Assembly (NCBI RefSeq): GCF_026535915.1
Contig: NZ_JAFNPF010000001.1
Location: forward strand, 1,612,001-1,676,000
DNA length: 64,000 bases
Origin: Snodgrassella sp945267035
Lineage (GTDB): Bacteria; Pseudomonadota; Gammaproteobacteria; Burkholderiales; Neisseriaceae
Direction: 5' to 3'
Positions 36,622-46,800 of this stretch are shown here, in pieces. The position numbers and the translations under genes are program-made. How positions within the stretch are numbered: position 1 is the first letter of the stretch; every line of letters starts with the position of its first letter. The notes under the pieces were generated by a model. It made no database searches. It saw only the letters and a list, made by a program, of their open reading frames with translations, and was not told where the DNA came from.

Positions 36622-37056
36622 ATGAAAAATATTTTCTTACTATTAGCAACCCTGATTACTGTTTCTTGTAATAAATCACACATTGAAAATTTTGAAAATA
36701 CAGATACAACCATTACTGCAAAAAATCACGCCATAAAAACACCAACAAGAAGGCAAATTCAGCCCATTAGTTATGAACTGATAAAAAATATGTCTATGGA
36801 AAATGCTGTAAGAGACTATCGCCCCATTGCCGCAGAAACCTTTATTCTCGGTCAGGAAGAAGGATTTATTACTGAATTTCGCACTGGATTATTGAATATT
36901 TTTAAAGCAGATGAAATTAAAAAAAATAATATTACTATTAAGGAAATAACTTGGAAAATCAATACCAAACAAAATTTAACCGTATGGTATCAAGAAAAAA
37001 ATACTCAATGGATACCTATAGATCATTTAATTTGGGACAATGACACCGAGTTTTAA
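36622..37056 (+). CDS. Small predicted lipoprotein of unknown function
   Basis: A 144-residue protein with a short signal ending in a cysteine (LITVSC, about residue 16), suggesting lipid attachment; the lipobox is not perfect. The mature part is charged, rich in Asn, Lys, Thr and Ile, and ends in a Trp-rich segment (WKINTK, VWYQEKN, TQWIPIDHLIW). I do not recognise a family. Its AT-rich codon use matches the accessory genes at 57-63 kb more than the neighbouring uvrC and relA, which suggests acquisition. Confidence 0.65.
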   Translation: MKNIFLLLATLITVSCNKSHIENFENTDTTITAKNHAIKTPTRRQIQPISYELIKNMSMENAVRDYRPIAAETFILGQEEGFITEFRTGLLNIFKADEIKKNNITIKEITWKINTKQNLTVWYQEKNTQWIPIDHLIWDNDTEF

Positions 37057-37497
37057 CAGATGAATTATTAAATCTGAATCATTTTTCCGAGTTATAAAGG
37101 CTATTAAATTACATAAAGTATCTGCTCATCATTCCCATACTAAAGCCATTGTTTCATCATAACTTCCGCTGTAATACATTTCAGACGGATTACATTTGTT
37201 TTGATTTCGTATTGAATCTACCTATTGAAGGTAACGCAGAGCATATTTCTTATCATCAATGTATCCTGCACGAAGAGATACCTTCATTGCCTAATGAATT
37301 GCTAGTAATTTTAAATTTCTATTAAATTGCCAATATAAAAAACGAGACCACATTTCTTCTGGGTGATTATAGAATTCGAATTCTGCTAACACCAAATACT
37401 TGATAATCCATGTTTACCCATTGCCAATAAAGCACTCACAGCTGCATAGCTTTTTTAAACAGCGAATATTGGCAATAAAATAGAAAGATTGCGCACA
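37057..37497. other. Intergenic region between the small lipoprotein and relA
   Basis: About 440 bp between convergent genes. A 10-bp inverted repeat (ATTGCCAATA at 37420-37429 and TATTGGCAAT at 37467-37476) near the relA end may form a stem, but no T-run follows on either strand. No gene is visible. Confidence 0.5.
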
Positions 37498-39708
37498 TTA
37501 CAGACGCGTTACTGCCAATACGCCTTTAACATCACTCAAATTACTGATGACCTTAGGCAAATCATTCACTTGTTTAACTTCCACAGTAAAGCGCAATTTG
37601 GCTTCCAGATCTTTAGATAAAGTTTGCACCGCGGTAACATTCAAATGATTACGTGCCAATGTTTCGGAGATATCTCGTAGTAAGCCACTGCGATCCTGAG
37701 CCCGGATTTCCAGATCAATGGCAAAGATCTGATTGGCTGATTGTGGGGTCCAGGATGCGGGTAACACTTTGTCTGGTGATGTTTGTGCCAGATAGTGAAA
37801 TGATTTGCAGTTTTTTCGGTGAATAGAAACCCCTCGTTCACGGGTAACAAATCCAATAATTTCATCACCATAAGCTGGTTTACAGCATTTCGCTAGCGTG
37901 GTCAGTAAACCATCTTCACCATCTACCAGCACACCACCGGAATTGGCTTTAATTTTACTTTGACGAACCAAATGGGTTTCTGTCACCGGTGTTTCCGGTT
38001 TTTCCATCAATGTGCCAACCGCCTTCTGAATCAAGCGGGTTGAGACTTCACCTTGGCCCATCGCCATATACATTTCATCAACACCGTTAAAACCCAGCGC
38101 TTCAGCTAATTTATGATAATTTGGCTGTATTTGCATTTTAGCCAATTGTTTATCTAAAGCATTGCGACCGGACTCACGAATGGTTTCTCCATTCTGCTGA
38201 CGAATAAAGGCGCGGATTTTACTGATGGCTTTATGGCTTTTAACCCATCCGTCATGTAGCCAGTTTACCGATGGCGTTCCTTCACGCGCGGTGATGATTT
38301 CAATTCTCTGTCCATTTTCCAGTGGCGTTGATAGGGGTACAATTTGTCCGTTGACTTTGGCGCCACGGCAGCGGTTCCCTATATCGGTATGCAAGGCATA
38401 AGCAAAGTCAATTGGGGTTGCGCCGGCCGGCAAAGAAAATACTTTGCCATGTGGAGACAAAACGTAAATGGTATCGTTAAATAGTTCGGTTTGAAATGCA
38501 CGCGATAAATCTTCGCGTTCATTATCGGCTTCAGCAACGTTTTCTCGCCATTCGAGTAACTGGCGTAACCAAGCTATTTTATGCTCGTAAACTTCATTGC
38601 CTTTTCCGCCTTCTTTATAGCGCCAGTGTGCCGCAACCCCAAACTCAGCAAAACGATGCATATCAAACGTACGAATTTGAATCTCGACGCCTTTATCTTC
38701 CGGCCCCACTACCACTGTATGTAAACTTTGATAATCATTGGGTTTAGGATGAGCAATATAATCATCAAATTCACCAGGAATGGGCTGCCACAAACTATGC
38801 ACTACCCCAAGAGCGGCATAACAGTCCGCCACTGTATCGACCAGAATACGCACTGCCCGTATATCATATAAGCCCTTGAAATCGAGCTTTTTCTTAACCA
38901 TTTTGCGGTATATTGAGTAAATATGCTTTGGTCGTCCGGCCACTTCAAAGTGCATATTCAGCCGCCCTAGCTGATGTTTCAGGGTATCGACGAATTGGTT
39001 GATATAATCCAGTCTTTCAGTACGCTTTTCATCCAGTAAGCGAGCGATTTGTTTGTATTCATCAGGATTTTGGTAACGGAAGCTTAAATCTTCTAATTGC
39101 CATTTTAATTGCCATACGCCCAGTCGATTGGCTAACGGGGCAAAAATGGTCATGGTTTCTTTGGCAATCCGTTTTTTTAATGCTTCATCCGTAACCTGAC
39201 TGAGGTAATTCATGGTCTGGGTTCGCATCGCCAGTTTAATGAGCACCACACGAATATCAGAGACCATAGCCAACAACATTTGACGCATCGCTTCGGCTTG
39301 CTGTTGACGTTCTTCATTGGTTGCAGACGGGTTAACGCTGACAAAATAACTCAGTTTCTGAATCTGATCCAAACCTGAAACCAGCTGCACCACGCTTTCA
39401 CCGCATTGCTCTTTAACAATGTTTTTCCAATCCGGTAAAAAATTGGGCAAATAGCAAATAAGTGTTGCCGCCACAGCATCTGCCATCAAATCCATATCAG
39501 CCACGGTTTTGGCGGTAGTGAACAGATTTGCATACAGACTTTCACCACAATCCGTACAGGCATCATCGGGATAATGTTGTTTCATCAAGGTATAGGCATG
39601 TTGCAGAACCTTTTGCGCAGACTCTGGTAATGAAGCAATATACTGCTCCAGCCATAAATCAGACTGTGCTGAAGCGACTTTGAGCGCTGGATTTTGCGTA
39701 CTAACCAT
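37498..39708 (-). CDS. relA: GTP pyrophosphokinase RelA, (p)ppGpp synthetase
   Basis: A 736-residue long RSH protein that makes (p)ppGpp when ribosomes sense amino-acid starvation. The synthetase domain has KGLYDIRAVRILVDTVADCY (about 263-283) and EFDDYIAHPKPNDYQSLHT (about 310-328). The N-terminal hydrolase region lacks the HDxxED metal motif, so this is a RelA-type, hydrolase-dead enzyme rather than a SpoT. A TGS domain (about 409-468) and a C-terminal ACT domain (about 655-736) complete the layout. A separate SpoT is expected elsewhere. AAAGG lies unusually close to the ATG. Confidence 0.95.
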   Translation of the reverse strand: MVSTQNPALKVASAQSDLWLEQYIASLPESAQKVLQHAYTLMKQHYPDDACTDCGESLYANLFTTAKTVADMDLMADAVAATLICYLPNFLPDWKNIVKEQCGESVVQLVSGLDQIQKLSYFVSVNPSATNEERQQQAEAMRQMLLAMVSDIRVVLIKLAMRTQTMNYLSQVTDEALKKRIAKETMTIFAPLANRLGVWQLKWQLEDLSFRYQNPDEYKQIARLLDEKRTERLDYINQFVDTLKHQLGRLNMHFEVAGRPKHIYSIYRKMVKKKLDFKGLYDIRAVRILVDTVADCYAALGVVHSLWQPIPGEFDDYIAHPKPNDYQSLHTVVVGPEDKGVEIQIRTFDMHRFAEFGVAAHWRYKEGGKGNEVYEHKIAWLRQLLEWRENVAEADNEREDLSRAFQTELFNDTIYVLSPHGKVFSLPAGATPIDFAYALHTDIGNRCRGAKVNGQIVPLSTPLENGQRIEIITAREGTPSVNWLHDGWVKSHKAISKIRAFIRQQNGETIRESGRNALDKQLAKMQIQPNYHKLAEALGFNGVDEMYMAMGQGEVSTRLIQKAVGTLMEKPETPVTETHLVRQSKIKANSGGVLVDGEDGLLTTLAKCCKPAYGDEIIGFVTRERGVSIHRKNCKSFHYLAQTSPDKVLPASWTPQSANQIFAIDLEIRAQDRSGLLRDISETLARNHLNVTAVQTLSKDLEAKLRFTVEVKQVNDLPKVISNLSDVKGVLAVTRL

Positions 39709-39902
39709 ACCTTTGACCTGTTGATTTAGGTAAATTATTCATGTAATTGTATCAAAATCAGATTGGTTGTGCTTTATTATAGGCTGTGGAAATAGCAGAA
39801 TAATGCTATTATGCGCACCTTCGCATACGCTATATGCAATTGACCTCGCACGTCTTGCGTTTATATATTTCGCATATAGTCTTATTTTTAAAAGGATTTA
39901 TA

Positions 39903-40487
39903 ATGCAGACTCACCCAGAAGTCTTTGGTGTAGACGCGTTAGCTGCAAAGATTCGCAAAATTCCTAACTGGCCACAGGAAGGAATATTATTTCATGACAT
40001 TACGCCGGTATTACAAAGTCCGCAGTATTTCCGCCTATTGGTCGATTTACTGGTGTATCGTTATATGGATCAAAAGATAGATGTCGTTGCCGGACTAGAT
40101 GCGCGTGGTTTCATTATCGGCGCAGCTTTGGCCTATCAGCTTAATGTGGGCTTTGTACCAATTCGAAAAAAAGGTAAATTGCCTTTTAACACCATTGCGG
40201 AAAGCTATGAGCTTGAATATGGGCATGCCACTATTGAAATGCATACCGATGCAGTTAAACCGGGTACACGTGTTTTACTGGTAGACGATTTGGTTGCTAC
40301 TGGTGGCACGATGACTGCCGGTGTTAAATTGATTCGTAAACTGGGTGCGGAAGTGGTAGAAGCAGCAGCCATTATTGAATTTACTGATTTGCCCGGTGGC
40401 AAAAAAATTCGGGATGAAAATGTACCTCTGTTTACCTTGTATCAGAATTCAGGTTCAGTTGATCTGTTTCAATCCCCTGTTGAATAA
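39903..40487 (+). CDS. apt: Adenine phosphoribosyltransferase
   Basis: Salvages adenine to AMP with PRPP. The N-terminal part has KIPNWPQEGILFHDITPVLQ, DARGFIIGAALAYQLNVGF follows, and the PRPP-binding loop is VLLVDDLVATGGTMTAG (about residues 123-139). The frame is open upstream to 39834, but AAAAGGA before the ATG at 39903 fixes a normal 194-residue protein. A strong terminator follows. Confidence 0.97.
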   Translation: MQTHPEVFGVDALAAKIRKIPNWPQEGILFHDITPVLQSPQYFRLLVDLLVYRYMDQKIDVVAGLDARGFIIGAALAYQLNVGFVPIRKKGKLPFNTIAESYELEYGHATIEMHTDAVKPGTRVLLVDDLVATGGTMTAGVKLIRKLGAEVVEAAAIIEFTDLPGGKKIRDENVPLFTLYQNSGSVDLFQSPVE

Positions 40488-40503
40488 AGCGCTTAACTGG
40501 ATT

Positions 40504-40537
40504 AAAAAAAAGCAGAGTCAACACTCTGCTTTTTTTG
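40504..40537. terminator. Bidirectional terminator between apt and kdsA
   Basis: A perfect 8-bp stem (AGCAGAGT/ACTCTGCT) with loop CAAC is flanked by seven A on one side and seven T on the other, so it works for both convergent genes. Confidence 0.95.
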
Positions 40538-40549
40538 TTACTACTTGAT

Positions 40550-41398
40550 TTACTCAATCTCTAATACCGGCATCGCTTTCACCACGTCATCTACGGCTTT
40601 GACTTGTCGCAAGAAAGGTTCCAGTTGAGCCAATGGTAAGGCGCTTGGTCCATCACAACGTGCCTGATCAGGATTAGGATGAGCTTCGAGAAACAAACCA
40701 GCCAGACGGGTGGCCATACCAGCCAGAGCCAGATCAGCTACCTGACTACGACGCCCACCTGATGCTGCCGCGCCAGCTTCGCGCTGCTGCAGGGCATGGG
40801 TAACATCAAATATAATCGGCAAATCTGTACAAACTTTTTTCATCACACCAAAGCCCAGCATATCGACTACTAGATTGTCGTAGCCAAAATTACTACCCCG
40901 TTCGCACAATATCAGCTGCTGATTGCCCGCCTCATAAAATTTCTCAACAATATTTTTCATTTGCTGCGGGCTAAGAAATTGGGGCTTTTTAATGTTGATG
41001 ACTTTACCGGTTTGCGCCAGAGCGACCACCAGATCAGTTTGACGGGCAAGAAAAGCCGGCAACTGCAACACATCAACCACTTCAGCAACTGGGGCAGCTT
41101 GATAGGGTTCATGCACATCAGTAATGACCGGCACGCCAAATTCCTGTTTGACTGCCGCAAAGATTTTCATACCCTCTTCCAGGCCAACACCTCGATAAGA
41201 GTGAATAGAAGAGCGATTGGCTTTATCAAACGAAGCCTTGAAAATCAGTGGAATACCCAGACGATTGGTCACTTCCACATAATGAGCGCATGTTTTAAGA
41301 GTCAGATCCAGATTTTCCAGCACATTCAAACCACCAAACAATACCATGGGTAAATGATTGGCTACATCAATATTGCCTACACGAATAAGCTTGCTCAC
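40550..41398 (-). CDS. kdsA: 2-dehydro-3-deoxyphosphooctonate aldolase (KDO-8-phosphate synthase)
   Basis: Condenses phosphoenolpyruvate with arabinose-5-phosphate to KDO-8-phosphate, the first committed step to the KDO of LPS. Recognisable blocks are LIFKASFDKANRSSIHSYRG (about residues 51-70), FGVPVITDVHEPYQAA (about 91-106), INIKKPQFLSPQQM and LILCERGSNFGYDNLVVDM. The start is a GTG, supported by AAGGA six bases upstream and by a normal length of 282 residues. It fits the LPS theme of the window together with lptFG. Confidence 0.97.
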   Translation of the reverse strand: MSKLIRVGNIDVANHLPMVLFGGLNVLENLDLTLKTCAHYVEVTNRLGIPLIFKASFDKANRSSIHSYRGVGLEEGMKIFAAVKQEFGVPVITDVHEPYQAAPVAEVVDVLQLPAFLARQTDLVVALAQTGKVINIKKPQFLSPQQMKNIVEKFYEAGNQQLILCERGSNFGYDNLVVDMLGFGVMKKVCTDLPIIFDVTHALQQREAGAAASGGRRSQVADLALAGMATRLAGLFLEAHPNPDQARCDGPSALPLAQLEPFLRQVKAVDDVVKAMPVLEIE

Positions 41399-41940
41399 AA
41401 TTAATCCTTCAATATTTTGGCTGGCTATTGATCCTGCTTAACCAGTAATAAAACAATCATTTTACAAAAATGCCAGCCAGACGTCCAAAGTCAAGCTATT
41501 GCTGCCGCGAATGCCTCGATATAGTCGCTAATTTATGGCTGAGAAAATCTAAAATTGCCACTGCTGATCAGACGCCTTAGGTTAAATGAGCAGTGTGGTT
41601 TTTAAATAAAGCTGCAACTGATAAGATTGTTTTTGCAGATATCCTTGCCAGACAAAATCAATCTCACAGACATGTTAACATTCTTCTTTGCTATCATTTA
41701 GCCTATGCATGAATTTGGCGATAGAATCAATCTGTTGCATTTTGTTTATCCGACACGCATTAAGGTAAATTATAGCGGTTTATTGCAGCAAAATTAGCCA
41801 AACCGCCAGATATTTGGTTAAAATTTTCACACAATATGATTAATCCGTATTATCGCGCTACAATAGGAAACGAACACTCTGCATTAACATAACATTTTTT
41901 ACTTAATAATAAACCAATCATTAAAAAAACAGGATTTATT
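41399..41940. other. Divergent intergenic region kdsA / tamA
   Basis: About 540 bp with no coding frame of note. It must carry both promoters; I could not choose reliable boxes. Confidence 0.5.
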
Positions 41941-43821
41941 TTGGCTTATTTCACGCACAAACGCTTATCATGGCTGATACTGATTATGTTGCTCCACAGT
42001 ACACATTCCACGGCAATTGCTGCCAGTTGGACAGCCGATAGTGTTGATGGTGATGATATACCGCCACCGAAAACAGGTTTTTTTCATCGCCTTTTTCATC
42101 GTGATGAGACGAGTAATCAAGTCAAGAAACAACTACCTAAAACGCCACGAGTACCGATTATTATTGATGTAAACAATGCCGCATTAAAAAAACTGATCGG
42201 CACGCACTTACCCCTGATTACGCAGCAACTGATTGAAGACCTTGATGATGAGCAAATCAGTTTTCTGGCAGAAGAAGCCCCACAACAGACTCAAACCATG
42301 CTGGAGACCGAAGGATACTTTAACGCAAAAGTCAGCATTGAAAAAAAACCAGATAGTTACATCATCCACATTATCCCTGGTGCGCGCACCAATATCGAAA
42401 ATGTTAACATTGCCTTGTCTGGCCAAGTGACTGGCGATGAGAATTTGACTAATTACTACAAAAGCGCCATAGATAATTGGGTATTGCCTGTCGGCAATCC
42501 CTTTACCCAAAGTAACTGGTCAGCCAGTAAATCTTCTGTATTAACCGCAATGGTGCGCAAAAAATACCCATTAGCGGTGATCCAATCCAGCCGCGCCACA
42601 ATTGATCCGCAAAAAAATTTGGCTGATCTTTCTTTAACTGTAGACAGCAAACAGCCCATTTATTTTGGCAAAATTCAGGTCTCAGGCGCACAACGCTATC
42701 CTGCTTCCATTATTACCGGTATGGCGGATTTCACCACCGGTGCGCCTTATGATTTGGATAAATTACTGGATTATCAGCAAGCACTCGAACAGGATAGTCA
42801 TTACGGCAATGCAGTGGTACGGGCAGATTTTGAGCATATGGAAAACGATCATGTACCGGTACTGGTTAAAGTCAGTGAAATGAAAAGACAAAAAGTGACC
42901 TTAGGTTTACGCTTTGACTCTAAAAATGGTCCTGGTTTTCGTGGTGGTTATGATTATTATGACTTATTTCATAAAGGCTATGTTGGTTCCACCTTATTAG
43001 ATACCGACCGCTACGAAACCACTTTTGGTTTGGGTATCAGTCAGCCCAGAAATAGTCGCGGCCACTTTTGGACATCTAATCTAAACTATACTTATTCAAC
43101 TGTACAGCATTTGGAAACACGTGCTTTGTCCAGTGGTGTTTGGCATGTGCGCGATCGCGGGGGAATAGATTCGCGTATTGGTCTGGAATACATTACCGAA
43201 AGCAGTAAAATTGAAGATGGTCCAGACTTAGGGCACAGTTATGCCACCATGCTGACAGCATCATGGAAGCGACAAAATATTGAAACACAATTGCGCCCTG
43301 CCAACGGTTATTATTTCGAAGGCAAAATTGGTACCACCTTTGGCAAACTGGTTTCCTCAGCTTCGATGCAACGTATTTGGGCAAATGCCGGATATTACTA
43401 CACACCAGAAAACAAAAAATATGGCACTTGGCTATTACGTGGTCAACTGGGTTATGTACATACTGGCGATGCCGTTAATGTCCCCTCAAATCTCATGTTT
43501 CGCGCTGGTGGTGCCAACAGTGTTCGCGGTTATGAAATGGACAGTATCGGTTTAAAAAGTTATAACAACTCTGTCTTGCCTAACCGTGCCTTAGCTGTTG
43601 CCAGTGTAGAATATCAGCTTCCAGTTTATAAAGACTTTGCCTTAGCATTATTTCATGATGCAGGTTCAGTCTCAAAAAGCTTCAGCGATATGCACTGGTA
43701 TGAAGGCACTGGATTGGGTGTACGTTGGTTTAGCCCCGTGGCACCTTTTGCTTTCGATATAGCTTATGGCCACCATGATGAAAAATGGCGCTGGTCGATC
43801 AATTTAGGAACAAAATTTTAA
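41941..43821 (+). CDS. tamA: Translocation and assembly module outer-membrane protein TamA
   Basis: An Omp85-family outer-membrane barrel that works with TamB in outer-membrane assembly, including insertion of some autotransporters. After a signal peptide (about residues 1-28, ending AIA) come POTRA-type repeats (about 50-310) and a C-terminal 16-strand barrel (about 320-626). The conserved barrel loop motif appears as SVRGYEMDSIG (about residue 522). The start is TTG, supported by AGGA nearby and by the good signal peptide it yields. tamB overlaps the stop codon by one base. Confidence 0.93.
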   Translation: MAYFTHKRLSWLILIMLLHSTHSTAIAASWTADSVDGDDIPPPKTGFFHRLFHRDETSNQVKKQLPKTPRVPIIIDVNNAALKKLIGTHLPLITQQLIEDLDDEQISFLAEEAPQQTQTMLETEGYFNAKVSIEKKPDSYIIHIIPGARTNIENVNIALSGQVTGDENLTNYYKSAIDNWVLPVGNPFTQSNWSASKSSVLTAMVRKKYPLAVIQSSRATIDPQKNLADLSLTVDSKQPIYFGKIQVSGAQRYPASIITGMADFTTGAPYDLDKLLDYQQALEQDSHYGNAVVRADFEHMENDHVPVLVKVSEMKRQKVTLGLRFDSKNGPGFRGGYDYYDLFHKGYVGSTLLDTDRYETTFGLGISQPRNSRGHFWTSNLNYTYSTVQHLETRALSSGVWHVRDRGGIDSRIGLEYITESSKIEDGPDLGHSYATMLTASWKRQNIETQLRPANGYYFEGKIGTTFGKLVSSASMQRIWANAGYYYTPENKKYGTWLLRGQLGYVHTGDAVNVPSNLMFRAGGANSVRGYEMDSIGLKSYNNSVLPNRALAVASVEYQLPVYKDFALALFHDAGSVSKSFSDMHWYEGTGLGVRWFSPVAPFAFDIAYGHHDEKWRWSINLGTKF

Positions 43822-46800
43822 TGACCGAACAAGCTGCCAAACCTGAGCATCAAAATCAACCCTCTGCTGCTAACCAACCAGCCGTGAAAAAATCTCGGCA
43901 GGGTCGCAAAAACTCATGGTTGAAAAAACTCTGCTGCTCCCTTCTGTTCTTGATCATCCTTCTGATAAGTTTAACTAGCTGGCTAGTAGGCACCCACTCT
44001 GGCTTACGTTTCGGCGTGTTAACCCTACCAAAATGGTTTGGCATGCATATCAATGCCGAAGAGCTAAACGGAAGCGTATGGCAAGGATTTTCTGGAAAAA
44101 ATATTCAGATTGACCATCGAAATTTTGACCTGAGCATTGAAAAAGTTCAGTTAGACTGGAACAACCGCGAAATTTGGCATCGGCATCTTCATATCCGGCT
44201 ACTGGATGTGGGCAAGATCAATTATATCGGTCATAGCCAACCCTCAGCTAAACCAGCACCAACATTACCCCGCAGCATCAAACTGCCCATTTCGGTCAGT
44301 GTTGATACCATCCAGTTAGGCGGGTTTAGCGTGGGCAAAAATCACAACCCGATATTGCTGGCTACTCAGGCAAGCTATCGCTATGATCATACCGAACATC
44401 AATTGATTCTGAATCAACTCAACACCCCATGGCAAACTATTCAGGGCGAAATCAGTCTTAACACCAAAACTCCGTTTGCCTTAAAGGGTAAACTGAGCGG
44501 ATCCGGCGAACTGGATAAAAAACAAGTTGAAAGCGAAGCTTTGCTGCAAGGCAGCTTACAACAACCAGATTTATTTGCCCGATTGGATGGTGGAGATATT
44601 CACTTTCGTACACATCTCATTCTGAAACCGTATGCTCTGAAACTGAATCACAAGATCGTGAGCATCAATTTGCAAGCCCAGCATATCAATCCGGCCGCGT
44701 TTAGCACTTCCCTTCCCTTTGCTGATCTGAATATGAATATGGACATCGTTCCAGTCAATGACAAAGCGGACAGTTTGAGCGGACACATTAAACTGGGAAA
44801 TGAAAAACCATTGGCTTATAACGCGGCTAATGTCAGAGGTTTACCACTGCGCAGCATAGAAGGTGAAATCAGCATCGACAGCAATGGTCGACTGGTTCTC
44901 CCTGGCTTAACTGCGCAACTGTTACAAAGTGGACAGATCATAAGCAAAGGCTACATTGATACCGCAGCCAAACAACTTGATTTGAATAGTCAACTGCTGC
45001 ATATCTATGCTAAAGATGCCTTATCCAACAATCTACCTGGTTCATTAAATGGCTTTATTCGCGTTTTTGGTTCATTTAACGGACTCAATACCCAATGGCA
45101 GCTGAACACAGAAAAAGCCAGCAGCGATGGCGTCATGCAAATTGTGACTGATGAAGTAAAACATCAGCAAACACTGCTACTGGAAAAACTCAATATTAAT
45201 CCTAAAGGTGGTGGTAGCTTCAATGCCAAGGGCAGCCTGGCTTTATATCAGGAAAAATCACTCCAACTTGAGATCAACAGCACCAATTTTAATCCCGTCA
45301 AACTCAATGACACCTTTCCTACAGGCAGCATTAACGGTCACATCAGTGTGACCGGTCAGTTGAATCAGCAAACTGACATCCAAGCCAAAATGTTATGGCA
45401 CAACAGTATCTTGTCTAATGCACCTTTAACGGGTAAAGCCGATATCCGCTATCGCAATCAGCATCTGGAACAAACTGATATCAATCTTACTTTAGGGCAG
45501 AATCGGATCAACAGTAATGGTAGTTTTGGTAAAAATGGCGACAAACTTAATCTTGATATCAATGCCCCAAATTTGAGTTTATTCGGATTTGGCATCAAAG
45601 GATTATTGCTCACCAAAGGCTATATTGCTGGCGAACCTAAAAAACTCACTGCTAATCTGAGCGGATCTGCTCGAAATCTAGAGATCGCACAGCTACTCAA
45701 TATTAACCAACTCGATTTCAAATTTATTGGTTCTCCTGATATTAATCAGCCGTTGCAAGTTGCCCTCACTGCCGACCATCTCAATATTGGGGGCAATAAC
45801 CAGAAAAACGCCACAACCATTAATAACACCGATATCAAAATAAATGGCAAAGGTAACCAGCATCATATTCAAGGTAACAGTAATCTGTTACTCGATGGAA
45901 AACCGTATAATTTAAACCTAAACGCCAACGGCGGACTTGACCAAAATTATCAATGGCGTGGACGGGTCAGTATTTTAGACATTAACGGCGCCCTAAATTT
46001 GAAGTTGCTTAGCCCGATCCAACTGGAAGCAGGTACCCAGCGTGTGACTCTACAAAATGCCCGTTGGGCAGCAATGGGTGGGAGCCTAATCTTAAACCGG
46101 CTGATCTGGGAGAGAAAGCAGGGTTTATCTACCCATGGTTCAGCCAGCAATCTTGCCATTCGTGAACTGCATGGTCTTATTGATCGTAGAGCAGCGCCAA
46201 GAAATCTTACCACCGCCTCGAGTAGAAACAGTGCAGACAGCGGTTCGAATAATTTTTTATCATGGCTGTTCGCGCAAAATCTGATCTTAGGTGGTGACTG
46301 GAATTTCAACTATGGTCAGAATATGCAAGGATACCTGAAAGTTTATCAACAATCGGGCGATATTATTCTGCCACAGCACCAACAGAAACTTGAGTTACAC
46401 AATCTTAAATTAGACACCCAGTTTCAAAGTGGTCGCATTAACAACCACTTATCTGGTCTGACCCGCTACGGCAACACCGATGCTACCTTAATCATCAACC
46501 AATCCAGCACCAGCAAACTCAGCAATGCCCCGATCAGTGGTCGCATCAGGATTGACGCACCCGATCTGAGCACAATTCGTAACCTATTGCCAATCGGTAT
46601 GCAGCTGAAAGGATCCATGCGTGCCGATGCCACCATCAGCGGTCAGTTAAGTGAACCGTTATTAAACGGTACCCTAACCGGTAGCAACCTTTTCTACCGC
46701 GATCAGGCAAATGGCACCATCCTAGAAAACGGAGCACTTAAAAGCCATTTTCAAGGCCGCCGCTGGCTGATCGATAGCCTTAGCTTTAGCCGGCGTGATG

